Shown here: positions 1 to 7,685 of the stretch, one piece after another
Numbering within the stretch: position 1 is the first letter of the stretch
Layout: each line of letters starts with the position of its first letter
Assembly: GCA_013287765.1 (NCBI GenBank)
Contig: JABDDD010000018.1
Coordinates: forward strand, 1-32,532
Direction: 5' to 3'
DNA from: Gammaproteobacteria bacterium
GTDB taxonomy: Bacteria; Pseudomonadota; Gammaproteobacteria; DSM-16500
DNA: 32,532 bases
Made by a program: the position numbers and the translations under genes
The notes under the pieces: model-generated
Told to the model about the DNA's origin: nothing
Seen by the model: the letters and a program-made list of their open reading frames with translations, nothing else
Database searches by the model: none

Positions 1-79
1 TATCAAATCAGCGCGCCATGAATTATCTTCAACTCCTGATGTATCTTCAATTCCATCTATTCCTTATGGGCGTAAATAA
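1..79 (+). CDS. 3' end of an unidentified gene cut by the window edge
   Basis: Reading from base 2, an open frame with no stop runs to TAA at 77-79 and encodes a Ser/Pro-rich tail ending SIPSIPYGRK. The composition is protein-like, but only 25 residues are visible, so no function can be given. Another frame is also open across this stretch, so the call is tentative. It would converge on the minus-strand gene that ends at 93. Confidence 0.3.
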   Translation, partial: IKSARHELSSTPDVSSIPSIPYGRK

Positions 80-92
80 TAATTTTATTAAA

Positions 93-494
93 TTATCGTC
101 GCGGCCGCGCGTGATTATGTTCTTCTTCATATTGCTTTAACTTATTTACAAGCTCATCTACTATTTCGGGCTTTAAAATACCTCTTTTTCCCATTTCATA
201 AATAAAATCTTTAGCATCCTCTAAACAGTTAAACTTAAAAATAATAACTTTAGTTGGAGGAGATTTTTCTAATTTAGATTTTTGAACATTAGATAATTTT
301 TGATAATTAGAGCTTTTTTTAAAGTTTTCAAAAGATTGTTCTATTACTTTAAAAGTATCAGAATCATATTTCCTTTTGTTAGAAAAATCTAAATAAATCT
401 TTTTTAATTTTTCTATATTTTCTATTTCCCCAATTTCTATTAATTCATCACTCCCATCAGTAAGAAGAAGCTTAATTGATTTTCGTGGCTGCAT
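93..494 (-). CDS. hypothetical protein, 133 aa, charged
   Basis: I do not recognise this family. The protein is Lys/Glu-rich and predicted soluble, with no signal peptide or membrane segment. The first part has a short beta-like stretch (KLLLTDGSDELIEIGEI) followed by a helical charged region. The second part, around residues 80-125, alternates hydrophobic and charged residues (TKVIIFKFNCLEDAKDFIYEMGKR), which suggests a small alpha/beta domain. The last codons cross an unusually GC-rich patch (100-109, perfect palindrome CGCGGCCGCG) and give the tail HNHARPRR, unlike the AT-rich body. The ATG at 494 is the only good start. A TATAAT-like box lies on the minus strand near 526-531, inside an ATGCTA/TAGCAT dyad. 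Confidence 0.6.
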   Translation of the reverse strand: MQPRKSIKLLLTDGSDELIEIGEIENIEKLKKIYLDFSNKRKYDSDTFKVIEQSFENFKKSSNYQKLSNVQKSKLEKSPPTKVIIFKFNCLEDAKDFIYEMGKRGILKPEIVDELVNKLKQYEEEHNHARPRR

Positions 495-521
495 TTTTAA
501 ATACCTAATATAAAAAATTTG

Positions 522-537
522 ATGCTAATTATAGCAT
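522..537 (-). promoter_or_regulatory. possible promoter with dyad upstream of the 133-aa gene
   Basis: The inverted repeat ATGCTA-N4-TAGCAT covers a TATAAT hexamer read on the minus strand, 28 bp or more upstream of the ATG at 494. No convincing -35 hexamer is present. The surrounding 495-739 gap is very AT-rich and holds nothing else I can name. Confidence 0.25.
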
Positions 538-739
538 ATATATTCTATTTTTTTAAATGTATAGAAATGTAAATGACTTACAATCTGCTAAGTACTCATT
601 ATAACCTATTGTAATATAATAAATTTGACTACTGTTATCGAGAATGTTCCTTATGGATAGCGATATAATTTAAAAAATATAGATAAAAATCAATCAGTTA
701 TGTAAATTTACATAATATCTTATTTAATTCAACAATCTA

Positions 740-1138
740 TTAGTTAAAGATATTTTGAATAATGGGACAAAGTTTAATAGGTTGACTACCATCACACAGC
801 AATAATAATTTTTTCAAAGAAGAATGAATTTTTTTTAAATCAAACATTTTTTGTTGTATATCTTGCAGTTTTAAGACTACTTTTTGTCGAACTGCATGAC
901 TATTAGGTTGCTTAGAATCATAAATACTTAATAATAATTTGATGTCAGTTAAAGTAAATCCTAAAGTTTTTGCTTTTTGTATAAACTTAATTTTAGGAAT
1001 AACATTGTCGAAATAAAGTCTGTAACCGTTCGGACTTCTCATGGATGCAGAAATCAATTTAATTTTTTCATAATATCGAATAGTCACAGCGCTAAGATCA
1101 GTTTTTTTAGCCAATTTACCAATAGTCAGTATATTCAT
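740..1138 (-). CDS. MerR-family transcriptional regulator, metal-sensor type
   Basis: The 132-aa protein has a typical MerR N-terminal winged helix (residues 1-70: TIGKLAKKTDLSAVTIRYYEKIKLI, then NGYRLY), a long dimerisation helix (about 80-112), and a C-terminal loop with two cysteines, C115 and C124, followed by PII. C-x8-C-P-[LI]-I matches the metal-binding loop of heavy-metal MerR proteins such as MerR. The third cysteine at the start of the dimer helix is replaced by Ser80, as in the Cu(I)/Ag(I) sensor CueR. Monovalent-metal sensing is therefore a reasonable inference, but no metal transporter is nearby. It is the second gene of an operon, 11 bp after the stop of the methyltransferase-like gene, and the MerR-type promoter lies upstream of that gene. 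Autoregulation is likely. Confidence 0.85.
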   Translation of the reverse strand: MNILTIGKLAKKTDLSAVTIRYYEKIKLISASMRSPNGYRLYFDNVIPKIKFIQKAKTLGFTLTDIKLLLSIYDSKQPNSHAVRQKVVLKLQDIQQKMFDLKKIHSSLKKLLLLCDGSQPIKLCPIIQNIFN

Positions 1139-1149
1139 AAAATTTCAAC

Positions 1150-2349
1150 TCATTTGAATTTTTGCAGCATTTGTTGTCTGGTTTCTAATTGTAGCATTTT
1201 TTCTGCGTTGGATGAGTTTCCGCTCAATATTTTATAAGTACTACTTATACCTGTTTTGAAAAGTAAAGCTTTTTTTGCTGGTTTGATAAAAGCGCACGTA
1301 CTTTCTATTTTTTTTATTTCACCAATCTCTAATTTATTATCTTGTTGTTTTTTAATAATATTTTTTAACACTTGAATAGAAAGCGCACGCTCTATTTCAA
1401 TCCAAGTATGTCTTACCCTCATGGTTTTATTTTGATAAGTTGTATAATACCGACTATATTTTTCTGTTTCGCGTAAAAAATCGTATTGTTTATCCCATAG
1501 CTTCGCATATAAATTCATTAATGAGATATTATCATGGCAAGAAAAAATAAATGAAATTAAAGATATTTTAAAATCAAGAGATGAACTTTCAATTTGAATA
1601 GTATCTGCCTGTGTTTTTCCTTCAACCTCAACTTGAACCATCAATTGGTTTCTTAATGCTGGGAATAATTTTTTTTCTTTACTTGTTAGAACAAGCTGAT
1701 TTAAAGAATATCTTTCAGGAAATTTTAACTCTTCTGACGGCAGTTTACTTATTAATTCAGGTATATCCCATATAAAATGAATGGCATTTTTTTCATTTAA
1801 TTGAATTTCATCTTTACCTTTATATTGATAAATTATTTTTTTTGATAAAATATCTTTTAAATAATTATCAGTTTCTAAAAAATTTCTAAATATATGTAAT
1901 GATACAAAATTATTTTGTTTGAAAAAGAAAAAATAAGGCATTTTAATAATAACGCTTTTAAAGCCAACTTCTTGCATTTGCTGGCAAATATTTTTTATTT
2001 TTAAATGAGAAGCACTACCTGCTATCATGCCTAGCATACCCTTAGCATTTAATAGATATGCGCATGCTTGTGATGCTTCATTTTTAAAAGATAGCGCCAA
2101 ACCTCGTATAGCATCATCCCATTGGCAAATAGGTAATCTTTCACAAATAATTAAATCATATTTTTCTGATTTAAATTTTTTCTTAACTTTTTCATAGTCA
2201 TTTATATCTAAGTGATAAGTAGGATAAGTACCGTTATCTATGTTAATCGTATCATAAACTTCTTTCGGATGGATGCCTGCTGGGTGCACACGCTCTTGAT
2301 CTGACTCAAATGTAATTTCACCACAGCCTATAATTAATTTTCTTTGCAT
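1150..2349 (-). CDS. methyltransferase-like protein of unknown function, 399 aa
   Basis: The first ~140 residues read like a class I SAM-dependent methyltransferase. There is a strand ending in G8-C-G10 (IIGCGE), an acidic residue after strand 2 (INID, D38), a DIND segment near 48-51, YDLIICE at 64-70 (strand 4), LLNAKGMLGMI at 99-109 (strand 5 with its preceding turn), and GFKSVIIK at 129-136. The canonical GxGxG loop is shortened, so activity is uncertain. Residues 150-399 are Lys/Glu-rich and match nothing I know. There is no signal peptide. The gene precedes a MerR regulator in one operon and has its own MerR-type promoter. Expression would thus be switched by a metal or other small ligand. 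A secreted effector is an alternative role. Confidence 0.55.
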   Translation of the reverse strand: MQRKLIIGCGEITFESDQERVHPAGIHPKEVYDTINIDNGTYPTYHLDINDYEKVKKKFKSEKYDLIICERLPICQWDDAIRGLALSFKNEASQACAYLLNAKGMLGMIAGSASHLKIKNICQQMQEVGFKSVIIKMPYFFFFKQNNFVSLHIFRNFLETDNYLKDILSKKIIYQYKGKDEIQLNEKNAIHFIWDIPELISKLPSEELKFPERYSLNQLVLTSKEKKLFPALRNQLMVQVEVEGKTQADTIQIESSSLDFKISLISFIFSCHDNISLMNLYAKLWDKQYDFLRETEKYSRYYTTYQNKTMRVRHTWIEIERALSIQVLKNIIKKQQDNKLEIGEIKKIESTCAFIKPAKKALLFKTGISSTYKILSGNSSNAEKMLQLETRQQMLQKFK

Positions 2350-2377
2350 ATGATTGTCTCGAATTTAATAAGAATAG

Positions 2378-2409
2378 AGCTTAACATTCACCTCAAGGTT
2401 AATGTTCAA
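2378..2409 (-). promoter_or_regulatory. MerR-type promoter and operator
   Basis: On the minus strand, a -35 TTGAAC (2404-2409) and a -10 TAAGCT (2378-2383) are separated by 20 bp. A dyad fills the spacer: AACATT-n-ACCT, two central bases, AGGT-n-AATGTT (2383-2406). A stretched 19-20-bp spacer occupied by the dyad is the hallmark of promoters that MerR regulators activate by DNA distortion. It lies 29 bp upstream of the ATG at 2349, and the operon's second gene encodes a MerR protein. Confidence 0.75.
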
Positions 2410-2412
2410 GTA

Positions 2413-2512
2413 GATAGGGTGGGTAAAGCGGATGTTTTTTATCCGCGTGCCCACCAAGAAGAGTTGATTTTATTTGGTGGGCACGCAAAAAAGCGCTTTG
2501 CCCACCCTACCT
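2413..2512. repeat. long imperfect intergenic palindrome (GTGGGCAAAGCG / GTGCCCACC type)
   Basis: The left arm (about 2414-2457) and right arm (about 2473-2511) are near reverse complements. Both carry AGGGTGGGYAAAGCG and CGTGCCCACCA. Elements with these words are common between genes in gammaproteobacteria. The RNA could fold into a long hairpin, so it may act as a bidirectional terminator between the 2349 promoter and the 72-aa ORF. Confidence 0.7.
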
Positions 2513-2564
2513 TTTAACTTCGCATCTCGAAATACGAGTGGTATATTAGTCCATTTTAATTATC

Positions 2565-2783
2565 CTAAACTTGAGTATAAGAAGCGATTATCGTAAGCAC
2601 ACCCCTCCCTTTGAAAAATGCGGTATTTGTAAGAGACTCTTTATCATCTTTTAATAATTTCATTGTTGCAACAATAGGATATTTTGTTAAATATTCCTCT
2701 GCTTTTATTGCACCAATATAATGACCACCTTTACCTTGATTTATTTCTGGCATATTAATTTCGATAAAGGAAGTCTTAAACAA
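2565..2783 (-). CDS. small hypothetical protein, 72 aa (doubtful)
   Basis: The family is not recognised. The central part (KGGHYIGAIKAEEYLTKYPIVATMKLLKDDKE, about 18-50) looks like real protein. The end (FFKGRGVLTI) is encoded by bases 2601-2618, which are identical over 18 bp to part of the palindromic repeat at the end of mltG (28352-28369). The 3' end therefore seems to run into an intergenic repeat remnant. It may be the stub of a longer, decayed gene. No clear ribosome-binding site or promoter is visible. Confidence 0.3.
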   Translation of the reverse strand: MFKTSFIEINMPEINQGKGGHYIGAIKAEEYLTKYPIVATMKLLKDDKESLTNTAFFKGRGVLTIIASYTQV

Positions 2784-2870
2784 TGGGCGTAAAGCAATAT
2801 ATTTTATTATCGAGTATTAAAGTAATAGATTTATATAAATCCTTCATTGAAAAAAGGACAGTTTAGCTGT

Positions 2871-2913
2871 AATCTATCACTATAAATAGTGATGGATTAA
2901 CCCATGATAGATT
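2871..2913. repeat. nested inverted repeats able to form two alternative hairpins
   Basis: ATCTATCACTA (2872-2882) can pair with TAGTGATGGAT (2887-2897) around a TAAA loop. The same left arm, AATCTATCA (2871-2879), can instead pair with TGATAGATT (2905-2913). It lies in the 2784-3032 gap, downstream of the 863-aa gene on the minus strand. It could be a terminator or the footprint of a mobile element. No T-tract follows closely. Confidence 0.4.
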
Positions 2914-2940
2914 GCACACTTTAGCCTTGAAAAGATCATT

Positions 2941-3022
2941 TGGTTAATTTATCGGATACGTAGGACTTTCTATGCATGAAAGAATGACAGCTGAAAATCA
3001 GTGGTACAAACAAAAAAATTTC
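2941..3022. repeat. 82-bp direct repeat, copy 1
   Basis: It matches 5700-5781 with differences only at bases 2943, 2948 and 3007, so 79 of 82 positions are identical. The core GGACTTTCTATGCATGAAAG is a short palindrome followed by AATGACAGC. This layout resembles the widespread GGATTCCCGC..GCGGGAATGAC intergenic repeats. It sits immediately downstream of the stop of the 863-aa gene. Confidence 0.9.
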
Positions 3023-3032
3023 TCTGCTCCTA

Positions 3033-5624
3033 TTATCCATGAAAAGATTGTAATAAGCTAATCGATTCAGATTCATCTGATTTAATAGACTCCAGCTGTC
3101 GACTTAGCAAAGGAGAAGTCAATATTATTTTTGATGTTTCTGATGTTTCTACTTTATTCTTACTTTGATCCTGACTAAATACAATACCTAACTTTTCGCA
3201 TATTTTACTAGTGGAAGTAACTGTAACTGTCCCAACATCGGGAACAGCGCACGTTTCAGTTGTACTGTCTGATAGAGTAAGTTTTTGCTCATCCGGCGCT
3301 GGTGATAAAAGCTTTTTTTGAAGCATATCTAGGATGGGTTGAACCTCCTTTGTGAATTTTTCTTTACTGTAACTATTTCCTATGTTATCCAATAACTTCT
3401 GATAAATCAAGGTGACTAAACTGTGTAATGTTCTGAATTCTTGAGCAAAATTAATTGGGGATTGAAGATATTCATTGATTAAAGAGAAAAGTTTAATGAA
3501 TTCAACTGTCAAATTTAAGTTTTTTTTATTGTTTTCATAAAAAATCTTTGCCAGAGTTATCATTGACTGGCAATCTGGGCTGGAGCTTGAAGAGATGGTT
3601 ATTGCATTAAATAACCGAATATATGAACCCAAATGCTTATGATAATCATTTTTAATCTGTGAGATATACTCTTCCTGACCTTTATCAGACTTTTTCTTTA
3701 AATTCTCCAGCTTACGCTCGGTAATTGCTAAGTGATAGCTTGCAAATACTTCATCCAATGCCCCTGGGGGGTTGATGCTTTTATAATAAGGAATAAGAAC
3801 ATCTCTCTCAATAACAGACACATCGTAAAAAGACAAGCTATCGCAGTATTTTTTTGAATTCTCTTGAATATAATCTAAAATATTGTTGAGTGCTATTTTC
3901 TCTGCTTCCGAGTATTTAGAATCAACCATCTCTTTTTTAATTGCTTCATATAAACTTCTTTCCTCTTTTTCCAGTTGAGGATACATTTCAGGCATATACG
4001 CAAACAATTCTCTTTTTGCACGATCTTTGCTGAGCGTCTTTTCTTTCATGATATGTTGAGTCATGATTTCTTCATTAAAAGATGTATAGGTAGAATCTTC
4101 TGCGTTCAGAAGTTTTGCTTGAGTAATATTATTTTTCAGGTTCTTTAAGTAGGCTAGTATTGTGCAGCATCTTTCTTGTAGGGCAATAACCCCAGATTGC
4201 TTTCTAACATGGCTTGTCTCTCGCAAAAATACAGAACAAATACGGTCATTAATTATTTGTAATAACGCCTGTTGATCATCTTTAACTTCTAATGCTTGTG
4301 GTAAAGCTCTTATGTCTCTTTGTAACTGCATAATTGCTTGCATCAGTGTTTGGTATTGATGAACAGCCTCAGAAAAAATTTTATTTTGATCCAAAAATAA
4401 CTGATTTTCTTTTACGGTATTTACAAGATGGGTATATTTTTCATCCTCTTCATTTTCAATCTGTTTAAACATCTCCATTTCGTAGATTGCTTTGCTTAAA
4501 GCGATACAGTTTTTTATATTTTCTGGTGATTGCGGTATAGCTTCAAAAGCATTTACTATACTTGCAAGATTTGGGTATTCTTTGCTAGTTGAGAGGATGT
4601 TTTGTAAAACTAATGCATCAGTGTCTTGAGGATTAATATCTTTTTTTTCAGTCTTACGTGTTTCAATAAATGGATTAATCTTTTCATGAGGATATTTTTT
4701 TTCGCTATTCTGACAAGCGCGTAACTTCATTACATTATATCTATAATTATAATCTATTTTATTTTTTTTATCCCCACGGAGTATTCCTATAATGTTGCCT
4801 GGTATATTGTCTGAAGTCTTGTGACGGATTTTCAATGTAACCTGAGGTGGAATCAATTGGGGATACTTTGTAAAAAAATTCTTAACTTCTTGTACTATAT
4901 CCTCTTGGTCATCTGAGAAATCGATGACAATATTTTTGCCTCTATGTGCTACTGCTGCCCTGTGCATGATTGCATATAAATTGATGATTTTATAATAATC
5001 ATAAGGGGTGACACCCAATTGAAACTTACGATATTGTTTTGGATAACTATGGCTTCCCTGCGTCATTTGACAAATACGTGCAAATGTTTTTCCATCTTGT
5101 TGGCCATAAAAAATATCTTCTAGAGAAAAATAGTCCATTTCACAGGAAGGGATTTTTTTGTCTGTCTCTTTATCTTTGCTATGATTCAAAAATTTTTTTA
5201 TTTTATTAATAAAATATTTATAAAAAGTGATATGAAAACTATTAGAGCGCCCTCTTTGGGCACCAAGTTCCATTTGTGCATTTATCCGATTAGAAGCGCT
5301 AATCCCTTTAATACCTTCTTTCACCCCTCTCAGATCTTTTAGTATATTATTAAAATAAGGCAGGTTAGCCTTGAAAAGATCATAAGGAGTTGTAGAAGTT
5401 TCAAAGTTAGAGAAATGGTAAGCACCATCCATGTCCATTGCAACATAATAAAAATCGATTTCTTCTTCGGTTTTTTGTTTTTTTTGATCATGATCTTCTA
5501 CTAAATCATCTTCAGCGATATCTGGATATTTTGTCTCAATTTTTGTATCTAAGTAAGCATATGGATCTTTTAGCTCTTTAGAAAAATCCAACTTTTTTTC
5601 TGTAAGACTGACTCTTGAATCCAT
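3033..5624 (-). CDS. 863-aa protein with HAD-like motifs, effector candidate
   Basis: I do not recognise a named family. Around residues 58-240 the order of motifs fits a haloacid-dehalogenase-like phosphatase: VAMDMDGA at 61-68 (DxDG nucleophile motif), a Ser/Asn motif (SASNR, 109-113), and VIDFSDDQED at 233-242 (acidic motif IV). LKIRHK follows. Residues 330-800 are helical, Lys/Glu/Gln-rich and probably coiled-coil. The C-terminus is Ser/Glu-rich (SDESESISLL), as in many Dot/Icm substrates. There is no signal peptide or membrane span. The ATG at 5624 is preceded by a GGGGGTGG ribosome-binding site. A TTG 18 bp further out (5642) also opens the frame but is less likely. Copies of an 82-bp repeat flank the gene. 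Secretion and phosphatase activity are inferences. Confidence 0.55.
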   Translation of the reverse strand: MDSRVSLTEKKLDFSKELKDPYAYLDTKIETKYPDIAEDDLVEDHDQKKQKTEEEIDFYYVAMDMDGAYHFSNFETSTTPYDLFKANLPYFNNILKDLRGVKEGIKGISASNRINAQMELGAQRGRSNSFHITFYKYFINKIKKFLNHSKDKETDKKIPSCEMDYFSLEDIFYGQQDGKTFARICQMTQGSHSYPKQYRKFQLGVTPYDYYKIINLYAIMHRAAVAHRGKNIVIDFSDDQEDIVQEVKNFFTKYPQLIPPQVTLKIRHKTSDNIPGNIIGILRGDKKNKIDYNYRYNVMKLRACQNSEKKYPHEKINPFIETRKTEKKDINPQDTDALVLQNILSTSKEYPNLASIVNAFEAIPQSPENIKNCIALSKAIYEMEMFKQIENEEDEKYTHLVNTVKENQLFLDQNKIFSEAVHQYQTLMQAIMQLQRDIRALPQALEVKDDQQALLQIINDRICSVFLRETSHVRKQSGVIALQERCCTILAYLKNLKNNITQAKLLNAEDSTYTSFNEEIMTQHIMKEKTLSKDRAKRELFAYMPEMYPQLEKEERSLYEAIKKEMVDSKYSEAEKIALNNILDYIQENSKKYCDSLSFYDVSVIERDVLIPYYKSINPPGALDEVFASYHLAITERKLENLKKKSDKGQEEYISQIKNDYHKHLGSYIRLFNAITISSSSSPDCQSMITLAKIFYENNKKNLNLTVEFIKLFSLINEYLQSPINFAQEFRTLHSLVTLIYQKLLDNIGNSYSKEKFTKEVQPILDMLQKKLLSPAPDEQKLTLSDSTTETCAVPDVGTVTVTSTSKICEKLGIVFSQDQSKNKVETSETSKIILTSPLLSRQLESIKSDESESISLLQSFHG

Positions 5625-5699
5625 TAGCAACCACCCCCGCAAAAGAGTTAAATAATGAGCATCTTATTATAAGAAGATTGATAAAACAACAAGTTAAAT

Positions 5700-5781
5700 T
5701 GATTAAATTATCGGATACGTAGGACTTTCTATGCATGAAAGAATGACAGCTGAAAATCAGTGGTATAAACAAAAAAATTTC
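5700..5781. repeat. 82-bp direct repeat, copy 2
   Basis: This is the second copy of the element at 2941-3022, in the same orientation. It lies between the divergent starts of the 863-aa gene (5624) and the phosphatase gene (5846). Its right end abuts the probable phosphatase promoter. Confidence 0.9.
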
Positions 5782-5786
5782 CTAAT

Positions 5787-5818
5787 TTGCATCAATTATA
5801 ATCATATCATGCTATACT
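5787..5818 (+). promoter_or_regulatory. probable promoter of the PPP-type phosphatase gene
   Basis: TATACT at 5813-5818 lies 27 bp before the ATG. TTGCAT at 5787-5792 is the best -35, but the spacer is long (20 bp). A second TATAAT occurs at 5797-5802 without a good partner. A GAGGG ribosome-binding site precedes the start codon. Confidence 0.35.
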
Positions 5819-5845
5819 TGCTAAAATTTAATAAACGAGGGTTTT

Positions 5846-7630
5846 ATGCAATCGTATCTTCCAGGCCATCTTCAGGTCATTTCTGTTTCTGCTGAAGACA
5901 AGACTCCTAAAATCATATGCGATCCCGCGCATGAGGAATTAGTACTACCTGATACCCATGGGAATGTGGCTGGAATTATTCATAAATTACAAGCTGCCGG
6001 CGTAATGACAATTCCGCAGGAGAATCTAAAAGATATAGAAGATTTACTTAAACTGGAGAGTTATGAGCAGCATACAGAAGATACTTTAAAGAAATTCGAT
6101 ACACTTTTGAATTCTGCTACCTTTGAGACAAAACAATATAAGAAACTCCGATTCTTAGGAGATATGTTGGCAGATAGAGCTGGAAATGATTGGTTTACCT
6201 TGAAATTCTTAGAGAAATTAGTAGAAAAGAATATAAAATTTGAAATAAATCTTTCAAACCATGATTTAGAGTTTTTAAGATATTATCGACTTGTTAAAAA
6301 AGGACTTGTTAAAAAAGAAATATCAAAGAAACTATTTTCTACAAATATTGACTCTCATCAATCCCCTAGCTTATATATCTTTATAGCCATGTATCAGAAA
6401 ATGAATCTTATTGAAACATCGCAAATTATAGATCTTGTTGAAAGATGTTACCTTCCTTTTTTAAAATTACCCCAAGTTACTTTTGATGAAGAAAAGTATT
6501 GTGAGCAAGCAGCTAGTTCACTAAAACCTCAAGCAATCATGTATACCCATGCACCTTGCGGAACTGAAATAACTCAGGCACTTCATAAGCAATTTTGTAA
6601 TTTACCCACAGTCAATCCAGAAACAGTTATTGATCTAATGGATGCTCATGATTCAATCCAAGAAAGTTTCCAAGAAGAATTAAAAAAAGATACTTTCTGG
6701 GAAAGAAATACTATAACTCACTCAATGCAGGACAACCGCATAGACTATGATAGTAACGGTATTGTAATCCCTGATCCCACACAACATCCCCTTGAGTACA
6801 TTACTTGGAATAGATACAAACAATACATTTCATGTTCTAAAAATTATGAACTGACAGTGATTCATGGGCATGTAGGAAAAAATACAGGCGCTGCACATCA
6901 TCACCAACAGACATGGCAGTTGGAAAATGTAAAGGGGCATAATCTAGATGATAAAAATGAATTTGGAAAAAGTCTTTATTCAAGTTTCGGTGAATATACT
7001 GTTTATACTTCACCCTCTTACATACCTTCTTTTAAAAAATTACATAATGCCTTACAAAAAAGAAAAGACGAGAAAGAAAGTAAAAGTGGGACAATAGTAA
7101 TGGATGATCCAATTGATTCCGCAGGTATGATACTTTATGAATCTGCTAAAAATTTGTTAAAATTTTTCATGAAAAATAATTTACGCGCTCAATATAAAAC
7201 TGTAAAAGACGCTATTACAATTGCAACTAAAGCAATTGAAGACCCAAAGGTTATTAATGCGACAGAAGCGATAAATAACTCAATAATGGCTGTTTCGCAA
7301 CTTGAGGCTGAAGTTACATCTTCTATTAGGGTAAAAAAATATATAACACGAATCATTGGAGCTTTATGTGTGATTGCAGGAGGATGTGTCTTAGCTGCGG
7401 GAGTCTTTGGGATTCCTTTTTCTCTAGGAATATCTATAGGTTTAGCTGCTGGATTGGGTAGCGGTTTAATAGCATTTGGACTAGCAATGATTTCTAAGTC
7501 GTTTTATTACCCTGAGTATAAATTAAATCAACCCTGTAAATTATTTTCTAAGCCCCTAATAACTAAAGATAGCCCAACAGATGATGAAGAAAGTAAAAAT
7601 TCAAAGAAAAAAAATAGAAGCGTTCTTTGA
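5846..7630 (+). CDS. PPP-family (calcineurin-like) phosphatase with C-terminal membrane hairpin, effector candidate
   Basis: All metallophosphatase motifs occur in order: PDTHGN (D36, H38), GDMLADR (105-111), SNHDLE (137-142, in place of GNHE), THAP (H235) and IHGHVG (H340, H342). These would bind two metal ions and hydrolyse phosphoesters, probably phosphoproteins. GHNLDDKNEFGK (364-375) matches the LDN..GK strand after the last motif in bacterial PPP enzymes. Residues 425-490 are helical. Two hydrophobic helices at about 503-523 and 527-549, joined by a short Gly/Pro turn, form a membrane hairpin. The tail SPTDDEESKNSKKK is acidic then basic. No signal peptide is present. Legionella WipA and WipB are PPP-fold Dot/Icm effectors, so a secreted, membrane-anchored phosphatase is the leading idea; it is inferred. 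Confidence 0.8.
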   Translation: MQSYLPGHLQVISVSAEDKTPKIICDPAHEELVLPDTHGNVAGIIHKLQAAGVMTIPQENLKDIEDLLKLESYEQHTEDTLKKFDTLLNSATFETKQYKKLRFLGDMLADRAGNDWFTLKFLEKLVEKNIKFEINLSNHDLEFLRYYRLVKKGLVKKEISKKLFSTNIDSHQSPSLYIFIAMYQKMNLIETSQIIDLVERCYLPFLKLPQVTFDEEKYCEQAASSLKPQAIMYTHAPCGTEITQALHKQFCNLPTVNPETVIDLMDAHDSIQESFQEELKKDTFWERNTITHSMQDNRIDYDSNGIVIPDPTQHPLEYITWNRYKQYISCSKNYELTVIHGHVGKNTGAAHHHQQTWQLENVKGHNLDDKNEFGKSLYSSFGEYTVYTSPSYIPSFKKLHNALQKRKDEKESKSGTIVMDDPIDSAGMILYESAKNLLKFFMKNNLRAQYKTVKDAITIATKAIEDPKVINATEAINNSIMAVSQLEAEVTSSIRVKKYITRIIGALCVIAGGCVLAAGVFGIPFSLGISIGLAAGLGSGLIAFGLAMISKSFYYPEYKLNQPCKLFSKPLITKDSPTDDEESKNSKKKNRSVL

Positions 7631-7685
7631 CACAGTTTTCATGTCGCATCTCCATCTCCCTTTGAACAAGTTCTTAGACAGATAC

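Noticed and set aside
100-109. Vector or linker joint (GCGGCCGC)
   Set aside because: The site is GC-rich in an AT-rich setting, but no other vector sequence is seen and the reading frame of the 133-aa gene continues through it; left as a curiosity.
2383-2406. SoxR box
   Set aside because: CCTCAAG occurs, but the dyad is ACCT-CA-AGGT with outer AACATT arms, not the CCTCAAG/CTTGAGG palindrome, and the local MerR protein lacks the SoxR cysteine cluster.
2941-5781. Insertion sequence or composite transposon
   Set aside because: The 82-bp repeats enclose no transposase and no target duplication was found at their ends.
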